From positions 1,550,001-1,614,000 of the forward strand of contig CBDATO010000003.1 in the NCBI GenBank assembly GCA_965199805.1: 64,000 nucleotides of DNA. Reading direction: 5' to 3'. The notes beneath the pieces were generated by a model that ran no database searches, was not told where the DNA came from, and was given only the letters and a program-made list of their open reading frames with translations. Source of the DNA: DATAZK01 sp965199805 (GTDB taxonomy: Bacteria; Actinomycetota; Actinomycetes; Frankiales; Frankiaceae). The position numbers and the translations under genes were made by a program. Below are positions 17,707-26,081 of the stretch, piece by piece. How positions within the stretch are numbered: position 1 is the stretch's first letter; each line of letters opens with the position of its first letter.

Positions 17707-18548
17707 GCCTGGCTCCGGCCGGCCCGGCGGCGACGCAGCACCAGGACGACGGCGGCGGCGGCGGCCAGCACGACAGCGAGGCCGATGACGATCTTCGAGA
17801 CGGAGACCGACGTGGTCGTCCGTACGCTCGCGACCGGCTCGGCGCTGACGTCCACAGCCGACGGCGACGCGGCAGGCGCGGACGTGGCCGCTGCTACCGG
17901 ACTCGCCGGAGCAGCAGAGGCCGGCGGCGTCACGGCCGGGGCCGTCGTGGCCGCCACCGGAGCAGCCGCCCCCGTAAAGGAGATCGGCGTGAAGGTCTCG
18001 TTGGTCGCGTTCACGACGCCGTGACCGCCGATCGTGATGATCCCGCACTGCACCGTGCGGCAGTCGATCTGCTCGATCGCGCCGCTGCGCCCCCGGGCCG
18101 GGAAGGTCGCGCCCGGCACGATGAGGCTGGTGGCCCAGGTGCCGTCCGCCGCCACCTGGCCGCCGTTCGCGCTGTAGGAGGTCGGGTCACCGGGGTAGCT
18201 GACGAACCGCTGGAAGCCCCGGTTGTCCTTCGCCTCGGAGTCCTGCACGTAGACGTAGTCGACGCCGCTCTCGCCGCCCTGGCTCGGCCGCCAGGTCTTG
18301 TCGACCCAGCCGAAGAAGACGTAGATGCCGCCGAAGCCGTTCTTCACCGACTGGAAGCCGCTGCCCTTGAGCTGCAGCGTGGTGGCGTAGTCCGGATCGG
18401 CGACGGCGGGCGCGACGGTCACCCGCGCGGCGCCGGCCGCGCTCGCCGGGGTGAGGCCCACGCCGCCGGCCACCACGGTGAGCAGCAGGAGCAGCAGGGC
18501 GTAGACGGCGGAGGCACGGCAACGGGACGAACGGGGCTGGGCGATCAT
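17703..18548 (-). CDS. Secreted, membrane-anchored accessory protein of the heme locus
   Basis: A 281-residue exported protein: signal peptide (AVYALLLLLLTVVAGG), one beta-rich domain (about 30-185) with TTLQLKGSGFQSVKNGFGGIYVFFGWV and DCRTVQCGIITIGGHGVVN, an Ala/Pro/Thr/Ser-rich stalk, and a C-terminal transmembrane helix with a basic tail. It lacks an obvious HtaA domain; similar modules accompany HtaA domains in actinobacterial heme loci, and it occupies the place of htaB/htaC. The CxxxxxC pair could form a disulfide. ATG 18548 overlaps the hmuV stop as ATGA. A role in docking or relaying heme is inferred from position only. Confidence 0.65.
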   Translation of the reverse strand: MIAQPRSSRCRASAVYALLLLLLTVVAGGVGLTPASAAGAARVTVAPAVADPDYATTLQLKGSGFQSVKNGFGGIYVFFGWVDKTWRPSQGGESGVDYVYVQDSEAKDNRGFQRFVSYPGDPTSYSANGGQVAADGTWATSLIVPGATFPARGRSGAIEQIDCRTVQCGIITIGGHGVVNATNETFTPISFTGAAAPVAATTAPAVTPPASAAPASPVAAATSAPAASPSAVDVSAEPVASVRTTTSVSVSKIVIGLAVVLAAAAAVVLVLRRRRAGRSQA

Positions 18549-19408
18549 GCGGTTCTTTCTGAGAGACGGCCTCTTGTGAGACGGCGGGGCCCGATGAGCA
18601 GAGCGCCGCCCGCGGGATGGTCGAGGACCTCGATGGGCAGGTCGTAGACGGAGCTGAGCAGCGCCTCGGTGAAGACCGCGCGCGGGGCGCCCCGGGCGAC
18701 CAGGTGGCCGGCTTTCAGGACCGCGACCTCGTCCGCGTACGCGGCGGCGAGCTGCAGGTCGTGCAGCACGATCAGGACGGCGTGACCGGCCCGGGCGCAC
18801 TCCTGCGCGCGCAGCATGAGCTGCTCCTGGTGGCGCAGGTCGAGTGCGGCCGTGGGCTCGTCGAGCAGCAGGATGCCGGTCTGCTGCGCCAGCACCCGCG
18901 CGAACGACGCACGCCCCTGCTCCCCGCCGGACAGGGTCGGGAAGCGGCGCTCGGCGAAACCGGTCATGTCGGTGATGTGCAGCGCCTCGGCGATGACTGT
19001 CTCGTCCTGCGCCTCGGCCTCGGTGCCGGTCCAGGGGGCGCGTCCCATCGCCACCACGTCGGCGACGGTGAACGGGAACGCGAGCACGATGCGCTGGGTG
19101 AGCACCGCCCGGCGGCGGGCGAGCGCCGCGGGGTGCATCCGGTGCACCGACTCGCCGCTCACGGTGACCTCGCCGGCGCTCGGCGTCTCGTCACCGGCGA
19201 GCAGCGCGAGCAGCGTGGACTTGCCGGCGCCGTTCGGGCCGACGACCGCCAGCAGCTCACCGGCACGCAGCTCGAGGTCGATGTCGCGCACGAGCCAGCG
19301 GTCACCGACCCGGAAGCCGACGCCGTGCGCCGCGAGGGCCACGGCACCGGCCGCCGTGGCCGGCACCTCCTCGGCCCGGGAGCCGACCAGCCGTTCCAGG
19401 AGCGTCAT
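18545..19408 (-). CDS. hmuV: Heme ABC transporter ATP-binding protein
   Basis: A 287-residue ABC ATPase energising heme import at the inner face of the membrane. Walker A GPNGAGKST, signature LSGGEQGR, Walker B ILLLDEPTAALD and the switch LHD are all present, and the length matches the FepC/HmuV group. ATG 19408 overlaps the hmuU stop (ATGA); an ATG two codons earlier at 19414 is equally possible. About 20 residues precede the usual ABC start. Confidence 0.94.
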   Translation of the reverse strand: MTLLERLVGSRAEEVPATAAGAVALAAHGVGFRVGDRWLVRDIDLELRAGELLAVVGPNGAGKSTLLALLAGDETPSAGEVTVSGESVHRMHPAALARRRAVLTQRIVLAFPFTVADVVAMGRAPWTGTEAEAQDETVIAEALHITDMTGFAERRFPTLSGGEQGRASFARVLAQQTGILLLDEPTAALDLRHQEQLMLRAQECARAGHAVLIVLHDLQLAAAYADEVAVLKAGHLVARGAPRAVFTEALLSSVYDLPIEVLDHPAGGALLIGPRRLTRGRLSERTA

Positions 19409-20547
19409 GCCCATCCCCCGGCCTGCTTGCGGGTGCGGCGCAGGAGCCAGAAGAAGACCGGCCCCCCGACCAGCGCGGTGAGCATCCCGATCGGCAGGTC
19501 CGCGTACGAGATCGCCGTGCGGGCGACCAGGTCGGCGACCGCGAGCAGTACCGCCCCGCCGAGCAGGCTCGCGGGGATCAGCACGCGGTGTCCCGGTCCG
19601 GCGATCATGCGGATGAGGTGCGGGACGACCAGCCCGACGAAGCCGATGACACCGCTGAACGCCACCGCCGCCGCGACCATCAATGCGATCAGCAGGATGG
19701 CGACGAGCCGGAGCCGTTCGACGTTGATCCCGAGGTGACGGGCCGGGCGCTCACCGAGCGCGAGCAGGTCCAGCCGGCGGGCCATCAGCCCGGCGCCGAT
19801 CAGCCCCGCAGCGGCGAACGGGAGCACGGCGACGACGTACGGCCAGCGCGATCCGTTCAAGCTGCCGAGCTGCCAGAAGACGATCTGGTCGCGGGCGGTC
19901 TGGTTGCCGAAGAACATGCAGAAGGCGAGCCCGGCGCCGGTGACCGCGTTGACGGCGATGCCGGTGAGCACGAGGGTGACGACTTCGGTACGGCCGTTGG
20001 CGCGCGAGAGCGCATACACGAGGAGGACCGCGATGAGGCCGGCGACGAATGCCGCCGCGGGCACGGTGAACTCGCCGAAGACGCTGTAACCCGTGACGAT
20101 GACGAGCGCCGCTCCGACGGCCGCGCCGCCGGAGACCCCGACGACACCGGGCTCGGCGAGCGGGTTGCCGAAGATGCCCTGCATCAGCGCACCGGCGGTG
20201 GCGAGGGTCGCACCGACGATGAGCGACATCACGACACGCGGCATGCGGACCTGCCACAGCGTGGCCTCGGCGAACGGGTCGGGCACGGGGTGCCCCCAGT
20301 TCAGCGGACCCGACAACTTGCGCACGACGGACGCGGCGACGTCACCGAGCCCGATGCCGTACTGACCGAAGGCGGCGGACGCCAGGGAGGCGAGCAGCAG
20401 CGCCACGACCAGCCCGACGAACAGAGCCGTCACCTGGGCCCGCCGCCGGGAGGTGGCCCGCGGGGGCGGTGACTCGACCACCACGGGCGGCAGGTCGACG
20501 ACCGGGGCGGGACGGGGACGGAGGTCCGTCACGAGCTGATCGGTCAT
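19405..20547 (-). CDS. hmuU: Heme ABC transporter permease (FecCD family)
   Basis: A 380-residue integral membrane permease with about ten helices from residue 38 onward. FecCD signatures include RMPRVVMSLIVGATLATAGALMQG and GVIGFVGLVVPHLIR, the latter near the cytosolic loop that contacts the ATPase. A ~35-residue Pro-rich cytosolic extension precedes helix 1. Start overlaps the hmuT stop by 4 bases (ATGA). Functions with HmuT and HmuV. Confidence 0.94.
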   Translation of the reverse strand: MTDQLVTDLRPRPAPVVDLPPVVVESPPPRATSRRRAQVTALFVGLVVALLLASLASAAFGQYGIGLGDVAASVVRKLSGPLNWGHPVPDPFAEATLWQVRMPRVVMSLIVGATLATAGALMQGIFGNPLAEPGVVGVSGGAAVGAALVIVTGYSVFGEFTVPAAAFVAGLIAVLLVYALSRANGRTEVVTLVLTGIAVNAVTGAGLAFCMFFGNQTARDQIVFWQLGSLNGSRWPYVVAVLPFAAAGLIGAGLMARRLDLLALGERPARHLGINVERLRLVAILLIALMVAAAVAFSGVIGFVGLVVPHLIRMIAGPGHRVLIPASLLGGAVLLAVADLVARTAISYADLPIGMLTALVGGPVFFWLLRRTRKQAGGWA

Positions 20548-21725
20548 GAGCCGGACCCCGGCGCGTACAGGGCGCGGGCCAGCGCGTCGACGACCTGCGG
20601 GGTGAGCGGGCCGAACGACAGCACCTGCGAGTCGTCCATGTCGATGATGCGGCGGTGCTGGCCGGCGGGCGTCTGCGCGACGCCGGGCAGCTTGAGCGCG
20701 CCGTCCACCCCGCCCACCGACTCCAGGCCCTGCGACATCATCACGATGGCGTCCGGCCGCGACTTGGCGAGCGCCTCCGCGTTGAGCGGGGTGAAGCCCT
20801 GGATGCCGCTGTCGCTGGCCACGTCGACGGCACCGACGGCGCTGATCAGCGAGTCGGCGCCGGAGCCCTTGCCGAACAGGTAGTAGACGCCGGCCTGACC
20901 GCGGGCGTAGAGGAAGATGACCCGCGGCCGCCTCGTAGGATCGGCCGGCACGACCTGCTTGACCTGGGCGATCTCGGCATTGATCTGCTGCGTGACCTGT
21001 GCCTCGAGCTGCTTGCCCTCGGCCTGCACGCCCAGCGCCGCCGAAACTTCGCTGATCAGGGTGTCGACCGTGGCGAGGGTGCGCCGGGAGTCGACGACGA
21101 CCACGGGCACCCCGGCGTTACGGATCTGCAGGACCACATCCCAGGGGCCGAGCGTGGTGTCGGTGATCAGGACGGTCGGGTGCAGCGCGAGGATCGCCTC
21201 GGCCGAGAGCTGGTGGCCGTTCTGCGTGACGAGCGGCAGGTCGCGGGCCGCCGGGAAGGTCGTCGACGTGTCGCGTCCGACCAGGTGGTCACCGAGACCG
21301 AGGCCGTGCACGGTCGCGGCCAGGCTGCCGTAGAGGTCGAGCGCGAGGATCCGGTCGGTGCTGCGCACGGTGACCGAGGTCCCCTGGGTGTCCGTGACGG
21401 TGGCCGGCAGCACCGGCCGGACCGCGTCGGTGACCGGGGCGAGGTCGGAGACCGCCACCCGCGCGGTGGTCGGGCCGACCGCCGTCCGCGGGTCGGAGAG
21501 GACGTCCAACTGCGACCACGGGAGCAGGGCGGCCGACGGGGAGGCGGGAACGGCGCCGGCGGACGTCGTCTTGGCGGGGCCGCACGCCGGGAGCACCAGG
21601 CCGGCGAGCAACACGAGCCCGACGGCGAACCGGCCGCGCCGCCGGCGCAGGACCGACGGCAACGGTCGTACCCGCGAATCCTCGCCGCCCGCTTGCGGCG
21701 CGGATGCATGGAATCGACCGTTCAT
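20544..21725 (-). CDS. hmuT: Heme-binding lipoprotein of the ABC importer
   Basis: A 393-residue class III (FecB/BtuF-type) substrate-binding protein. A basic N-terminal stretch, hydrophobic core and lipobox ending LPAC near residue 46 mark a lipoprotein; a Ser/Pro linker leads to the two-lobed Peripla_BP_2 body (DRILALDLYGSLAATVHGLGLGDHLVGRD, later GVDGALKLPGVAQTPAG). I chose ATG 21725 because GGAGG (minus strand, 21741-21737) lies 11 bases upstream; a TTG at 21743 would fall inside that ribosome-binding site. First gene of the heme operon; a structured leader precedes it. Confidence 0.92.
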   Translation of the reverse strand: MNGRFHASAPQAGGEDSRVRPLPSVLRRRRGRFAVGLVLLAGLVLPACGPAKTTSAGAVPASPSAALLPWSQLDVLSDPRTAVGPTTARVAVSDLAPVTDAVRPVLPATVTDTQGTSVTVRSTDRILALDLYGSLAATVHGLGLGDHLVGRDTSTTFPAARDLPLVTQNGHQLSAEAILALHPTVLITDTTLGPWDVVLQIRNAGVPVVVVDSRRTLATVDTLISEVSAALGVQAEGKQLEAQVTQQINAEIAQVKQVVPADPTRRPRVIFLYARGQAGVYYLFGKGSGADSLISAVGAVDVASDSGIQGFTPLNAEALAKSRPDAIVMMSQGLESVGGVDGALKLPGVAQTPAGQHRRIIDMDDSQVLSFGPLTPQVVDALARALYAPGSGS

Positions 21726-21735
21726 GGAAAAGGGT

Positions 21736-21768
21736 GCCTCCAACTAGCATGGAGGCGTTTCGGCCTCC
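21736..21768 (-). promoter_or_regulatory. Candidate Shine-Dalgarno sequestering switch before hmuT
   Basis: Read on the minus strand the order is GGAGGC (21768-21763), loop, GCCTCC (21756-21751), 8-9 bases, TGGAGGC (21742-21736), then the hmuT ATG. The middle arm can pair with either neighbour. Pairing with the second hides the ribosome-binding site; pairing with the first frees it. The two hairpins are mutually exclusive. The ligand or factor that would choose between them is unknown. Confidence 0.5.
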
Positions 21769-21776
21769 TACAGGAA

Positions 21777-21892
21777 CCGCTCGCTTGCGAGCGGCGGGAA
21801 GGTTGAAACCGCACCGACGCGCCCGATGAGGGCGCGGTGGGCTCAGCCCAGGTGCCCGCTCCCGCTCGGGCGTCGCATGTCCGAGCGGGAGC
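21777..21892 (-). promoter_or_regulatory. Structured 5' leader of the heme operon
   Basis: Four consecutive stems precede the switch: 21777-21794 (CCGCTCGC / GCGAGCGG), 21818-21836 (CGCGCCC / GGGCGCG), 21839-21849 (GGGCT / AGCCC) and 21858-21892 (12 bp perfect, GCTCCCGCTCGG / CCGAGCGGGAGC). None has a U-tract, so they look like leader structure rather than terminators. I do not recognise a known riboswitch consensus. The remaining 21893-22054 holds no gene or element I can support. Confidence 0.4.
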
Positions 21893-22054
21893 GGTGGGTG
21901 AAGACGGAGATTCGGGTGCCGCCGGCGTACGCGCGCCGGCGCGGGGCTACTCCGAGCCGGGCGGTGCCGGCCGTCGTCGGGGCGCCGCGCGGGGCGTCAC
22001 CAGAGGTCTGATCGACGTCAGGGCACGTCGGATCGTCATACGTCATCACCAGCA

Positions 22055-22073
22055 ATCCGTGTCGCATACGGAT
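22055..22073. promoter_or_regulatory. Palindrome, candidate operator
   Basis: ATCCGT-N7-ACGGAT is a perfect 19-base inverted repeat directly beside TGTCAA (22073-22078), which reads TTGACA on the minus strand and could be a -35 element for the heme operon. No convincing -10 follows at normal spacing, so the promoter part is tentative. Confidence 0.35.
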
Positions 22074-22122
22074 GTCAACGTGGCCGGGTCCTCCGGCCGG
22101 CCGCCAGGAAGCGACCGTGTTG

Positions 22123-22139
22123 AACTAAAGGCAACCTAA
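22123..22139. promoter_or_regulatory. Degenerate iron-box-like site
   Basis: On the minus strand this reads TTAGGTTGCCTTTAGTT. One half (TTAGGTT) matches the DtxR/IdeR iron-box half-site and the other is degenerate. Its place between divergent hmuT and the hydrolase gene fits iron control of heme uptake, but the match is weak. Confidence 0.35.
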
Positions 22140-22247
22140 CCCAGAATCCGAACGGTTGTCACATACTTCTCTCAACTCTCCGGCCGCCAGTTGCCCGGAC
22201 CCGGTGGGCCCGCTCACAACGGGGCCCGACGGGGCGACGGGTAGCTC

Positions 22248-23480
22248 ATGCCTGACGTGAAGACCGACCCGAGCGCAGCAGGCTTCGACCCGCAGCGCCT
22301 GCAGCGCATCGACGACCACTTCCGCGCGTACGTCGACCGCGGGTTGCTCCCCGGCTGGCAGATCGTCGTGGCGCGGGCCGGGGAGATCGTGCACGCCAGC
22401 ACCTACGGCCACCGCGATCTCGAGGCCGGCCTGCCCGTCGAGTCCGACACCCTGTGGCGGCTCGCGTCGATGACCAAGCCCGTGACGTCGGTCGCGGCCA
22501 TGACGCTGTGGGAGGAGGGCCGCTTCGAGCTGACCGACGAGGTGAGCCGCTGGATCCCGGCCTTCGCCGACGTCCGCGTCTACCGGCGGGGCGCCCCCGG
22601 GGATCTGGTGACGGTCCCCGCCACGGAGCCGGTACGCGTGTGGCACCTGCTCTCGCACACGTCCGGACTCACGTACGGCTTCCTGCAGACCTCGGTCGTC
22701 GACGCGCTGTACCGCGAGGCCGCCTTCACGATCAACGGCCCGGAGGGCGTCGACCTCGCCACCGCCTGCGACATCTGGGCCGGCCTGCCGCTGCTCTTCG
22801 AGCCGGGCACCGCCTGGGGGTACTCGGTGTCGGTCGACGTGCTCGGCCGCCTCGTCGAGATCTGGTCGGGCCTGCCGCTGGACGAGGCCGTCGCGCAGCG
22901 GGTGACCGGACCCCTCGGCATGACCGACACCACCTGGTGGGTGGATCCGCAGTCCGCCGCCGGGTCGCGTCTGGCCGCCCTCTACAGCGCGTCACCGGAG
23001 GGCACCCCTCCGACCCGCGAGACCGCTCTCGGCGCCCGCTGGGAGCAGGCGCCGAAGCTGCTCGCCGGCGGCGGAGGCCTGATCTCGAGCGCCGCGGACT
23101 ACGCGCGCTTCACCCGCATGCTGCTGGCCGGGGGCGTGCTCGACGGGGTACGGATACTGGCGCCGCGCACGCTGCGGCTGATGACGCAGAACCAGCTGCC
23201 GGGCGACCAGGACCTCGGGGCACTGGCGACCGGCGGGTTCGCCGAGACCACGTACGACGGCATCGGCTTCGGGCTGGGCTTCGCCGTCGTCATGGATCCG
23301 CGACCGTCGAAGACGGCCCGCAATGCCGGCGAGTACTACTGGGGCGGCTTCGCCAGCACGGCCTTCTGGGTCGACCCGGTCGACGAGATCACCGCGCACT
23401 TCTTCACACAGCTGTTGCCGTCGACCTCGTACCCGATCCGCCCGCAGCTGCGCCAGCTCGTCTACAGCGCGCTGACGTGA
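22248..23480 (+). CDS. Beta-lactamase-fold serine hydrolase (class C-like esterase)
   Basis: A 410-residue serine hydrolase of the beta-lactamase/EstB type. The catalytic S-x-x-K is in LASMTKPVTS near residue 77, the Tyr of the second motif in WGYSVSVDVLGRL near 193, and WGGFASTAFWVDP near 365 provides the third motif region. No signal peptide is evident, so it is likely cytosolic; members are esterases or peptidases rather than true antibiotic-resistance enzymes. Divergent from the heme operon. Confidence 0.9.
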   Translation: MPDVKTDPSAAGFDPQRLQRIDDHFRAYVDRGLLPGWQIVVARAGEIVHASTYGHRDLEAGLPVESDTLWRLASMTKPVTSVAAMTLWEEGRFELTDEVSRWIPAFADVRVYRRGAPGDLVTVPATEPVRVWHLLSHTSGLTYGFLQTSVVDALYREAAFTINGPEGVDLATACDIWAGLPLLFEPGTAWGYSVSVDVLGRLVEIWSGLPLDEAVAQRVTGPLGMTDTTWWVDPQSAAGSRLAALYSASPEGTPPTRETALGARWEQAPKLLAGGGGLISSAADYARFTRMLLAGGVLDGVRILAPRTLRLMTQNQLPGDQDLGALATGGFAETTYDGIGFGLGFAVVMDPRPSKTARNAGEYYWGGFASTAFWVDPVDEITAHFFTQLLPSTSYPIRPQLRQLVYSALT

Positions 23481-23493
23481 TGGAGCGGGCCGG

Positions 23494-23499
23494 TATAAC
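23494..23499 (+). promoter_or_regulatory. Candidate leaderless -10 element
   Basis: TATAAC followed by six bases and then ATG 23506. No ribosome-binding site precedes the start, so the message is probably leaderless. Confidence 0.5.
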
Positions 23500-23505
23500 C
23501 GCGGA

Positions 23506-24804
23506 ATGAGCGTCCTGAGCAGACTGGACAACAAGGTGTGCGGCAATCCCGGAGACGTCGTCGCCCACATCCGGCCCGGGGCCGCCGTCGTGGTCGGCGC
23601 CGGCAACAGCGAGCCGACCGCGGTGCTCGACGCCATCGAGGCCCGGCCGGGCGGGTGGGACGGCGTCGCGCTGCACCAGATGCTCGCGATGCGGCCGCGT
23701 CCCCATCACCGCGGCGAGATCCCGGGGTTACGGCACGTCTCGTACTTCCTGTCCGACGCCACCCGTCCCGCCTACCGCGCCGGCACCTGCGACCTGGTGC
23801 CGAACAACTTCAGCGACGTGCCGCGCCTGCTGCGGCAGACCGTCCGGCCCGACCTCGTCGTCGCCGCGGTGTCACCCCCGGATCGGCACGGCTATTTCTC
23901 GCTCGGGTGCGAGGCCGCCTACAGCGCACCGCTCGTCGGCGAGGTGCCCTTCTTCGTCGAGGTCAACGACCAGATCCCGCGCACGTACGGCGCCAACCAG
24001 CTCCACCTCAACGACATCGTCGGCTGGTGCCGGGCCTCGACCCCGATGGTCACCCGCGGCGTGGCGCCCGTCTCCGAGCGCGACCGTACGATCGCCGCGC
24101 TGGTCGCCGAACGGATTCCCGACGGCGCGACGCTGCAGGTGGGCATCGGCGCCGTCCCCGACCTCGTGCTGGCGGCGCTGCACGACCACCGCGAGCTCGG
24201 CGTGCACACCGAGCTGCTGGGCAGCGGCGTCGTCGATCTGGTCAAGGCCGGGGTGGTGACCGGCACCCGCAAGGCCACCCACCGGGGCAAGATCATCACC
24301 ACCGTGGCGATGGGGACGCAGCGGCTCTACGAATTCGTCGCCGACAATCCGGGCGTCGAGTTCCATCCCGTGGATTACACGAACAATCCGGCGGTCATCG
24401 CGCGCGAGCCCAACATGGTGTCCATCAACGCGACGATCGAGGTCGATTTCCTCGGCCAGTGCGCGTCGGAGTCGATCGGCAGCGAATACCTGTCCTCGTC
24501 CGGCGGGCAGGGCGATTTCGCGCGTGGAGCCGTCGCCTCGCAGAACGGCAAGGGATTCATCGTCCTGCACTCGACGACCCACGGCGACACCGTCTCCCGG
24601 ATCGTGCCCCAGCTGCATCCGGGCGCAGCCGTGACCACGTTCAAGAACGTCGTCGACCACGTCGTCACCGAGTACGGCGTCGCCGAGTTGCGCGGGATCC
24701 CCATCGCCGAGCGCACCCGGCGCCTGATCGGCATCGCCCACCCGGCCTTCCGCGACGAGCTCACGACGCAGGCGCGCAGCCTGGGATTCCTGCCCCGGAC
24801 CTGA
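23506..24804 (+). CDS. Acetyl-CoA hydrolase/CoA-transferase family protein
   Basis: A 432-residue class I CoA-transferase of the 4-hydroxybutyrate CoA-transferase/acetyl-CoA hydrolase group. The N-terminal domain has VVVGAGNSEPTAV; the C-terminal domain carries LQVGIGAVPDLVLAAL and EYGVAELRGIPIAERTRRLIGIAHP. The catalytic Glu-thioester residue is expected in the ESIGSEYLSSSGGQGDF region near 325. It would move CoA between short-chain acids in the cytosol; the actual donor and acceptor are unknown. No pathway partner is adjacent. Confidence 0.9.
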   Translation: MSVLSRLDNKVCGNPGDVVAHIRPGAAVVVGAGNSEPTAVLDAIEARPGGWDGVALHQMLAMRPRPHHRGEIPGLRHVSYFLSDATRPAYRAGTCDLVPNNFSDVPRLLRQTVRPDLVVAAVSPPDRHGYFSLGCEAAYSAPLVGEVPFFVEVNDQIPRTYGANQLHLNDIVGWCRASTPMVTRGVAPVSERDRTIAALVAERIPDGATLQVGIGAVPDLVLAALHDHRELGVHTELLGSGVVDLVKAGVVTGTRKATHRGKIITTVAMGTQRLYEFVADNPGVEFHPVDYTNNPAVIAREPNMVSINATIEVDFLGQCASESIGSEYLSSSGGQGDFARGAVASQNGKGFIVLHSTTHGDTVSRIVPQLHPGAAVTTFKNVVDHVVTEYGVAELRGIPIAERTRRLIGIAHPAFRDELTTQARSLGFLPRT

Positions 24805-24823
24805 GCGGTGGCGCGTGGTGGAC

Positions 24824-24845
24824 GTGATCCAGGTCACGTTAGGCT
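24824..24845 (+). promoter_or_regulatory. Crp-like box next to a -10 element
   Basis: GTGATCCAGGTCAC is an exact GTGA-N6-TCAC palindrome, the core of the Crp/GlxR motif. TAGGCT (24840-24845), a common actinobacterial -10, begins three bases after it. The box would overlap the -35 region of the promoter for the downstream esterase gene. Confidence 0.5.
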
Positions 24846-24899
24846 GCGCGTCGCCGGTCTGCCGAGGCCGGCGACCACCCGTGGCCCGAGAGGAACGCA

Positions 24900-26027
24900 G
24901 TGTTGCGAGACCGCACGACGGAGGGCACCGTCCCCTCTTCCCGCCGGCCCCGATCCCGCCGACTTCGCGCGCTCGGCGGGCTGACCGCCGCCGCGGCCGC
25001 CTGCACCCTGGCCCTGCCGATGGCGACCGGAGCGGCGGCCACCCCGAAGCAGCCCGATGACACCGGCCGCTGGTGTGCCTCCTCCCCCGCCGGCGAGGTC
25101 ACCGTGCAGGTCGACGGCGCCGCCGTGCCCGTCTACCTGCCGGCCCGCCAGGGCAGGAAGAAGACGCCGCTCGTCTTCCTGCTGCACGGGTCGGGATCGT
25201 CGGGCAGCACGGAGCTCCACTCGCCCGACGCCAAGGGCCGCACCATCGAGGACATCGCGCAGGCCAACGGCTTCGCGGTCGTCGCCCCCAACGGTGCGAT
25301 CCCCTTCAACCCGGCGCCCGGCATCTCGGGCTACGCCTGGAACATCCCGGGTGTGCCGCTCGTCGGCACCACCACCTACCCCGCCCCCGGCACGCGCAAC
25401 GACGTGAAGTTCCTCAGCCACGTGATCGACGCGGTGGCCGGGCTCGGGTGCATCGACCGGAGCCGGGTCTACTCCACCGGCACGTCCGGTGGCGGCCGCA
25501 TGTCGTCGCAGCTCGCCTGCGACCTGTCGGACAGGATCGCCGCGATCGCCCCGGTCTCCGGCGTCCGCTACCCGCTGGCGAGCGACACCCCCGGCAAGAC
25601 CATCACCTGCGCCACCCGGCGGGCCGTCCCGATCATCGCCATCGACGGAGTGCTCGACCCGATCAACGTCTTCTCGGCAACGCCCCCTGCTGATCAGGCG
25701 GCCCTGCCCGCCAAGATCAGTGCTCCGGTCGCCGGCTCGTCCTGGACGTACTCGGCCGAGGAAGCCGTCAACCGCTGGGTCATCCACAACGGGTGCAAAG
25801 CTGCGCCGGTGGTCAAGGCGATCACGCCCTCCATCGACCGCATCACTTACCGCAACTGCCGGAGCGGTGCCGAGGTGCAATTGGTGAAGCTCGTGGACAG
25901 CGGCCACGGCACGCCCGGTTACGCGACCCCCGCCGCACTGCTCGGCTACATCAACCCGACCAACACCGAGCGCAACGGCTACCAGCTGGCGTGGAACTTC
26001 CTGTCCCGCTACTCGTTGCACCGCTGA
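24900..26027 (+). CDS. Secreted PHB-depolymerase-type esterase
   Basis: A 375-residue exported alpha/beta-hydrolase of the LpqC/feruloyl-esterase/PHB-depolymerase group. A signal peptide (LRALGGLTAAAAACTLALPMATGAAA) ends near residue 43. The oxyanion loop is LVFLLHGSGSSG, the nucleophile elbow GTSGGG near 199-204, and a late His in DSGHGTPGY closes the triad; the acid is probably the Asp in AIDGVLDPIN. Cysteines suggest disulfides. It should cleave extracellular polyesters or carbohydrate esters; substrate is not predictable. GTG start preceded by GAGAGGAAC. Confidence 0.9.
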   Translation: MLRDRTTEGTVPSSRRPRSRRLRALGGLTAAAAACTLALPMATGAAATPKQPDDTGRWCASSPAGEVTVQVDGAAVPVYLPARQGRKKTPLVFLLHGSGSSGSTELHSPDAKGRTIEDIAQANGFAVVAPNGAIPFNPAPGISGYAWNIPGVPLVGTTTYPAPGTRNDVKFLSHVIDAVAGLGCIDRSRVYSTGTSGGGRMSSQLACDLSDRIAAIAPVSGVRYPLASDTPGKTITCATRRAVPIIAIDGVLDPINVFSATPPADQAALPAKISAPVAGSSWTYSAEEAVNRWVIHNGCKAAPVVKAITPSIDRITYRNCRSGAEVQLVKLVDSGHGTPGYATPAALLGYINPTNTERNGYQLAWNFLSRYSLHR

Positions 26028-26081
26028 TGGCCCACGGATGACCAGCGCGGCTGCGCACGAGCGGGGCTAGGCTCCAGACCC

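Noticed and set aside
21826..22139. Small basic frames in the hmuT leader region
   Set aside because: They run through strong hairpins, lack ribosome-binding sites and have no recognisable motif.
21725..22140. Cobalamin riboswitch before hmuT
   Set aside because: No B12-box-like sequence or typical core was found, and the HtaA and heme oxygenase genes point to heme rather than B12.
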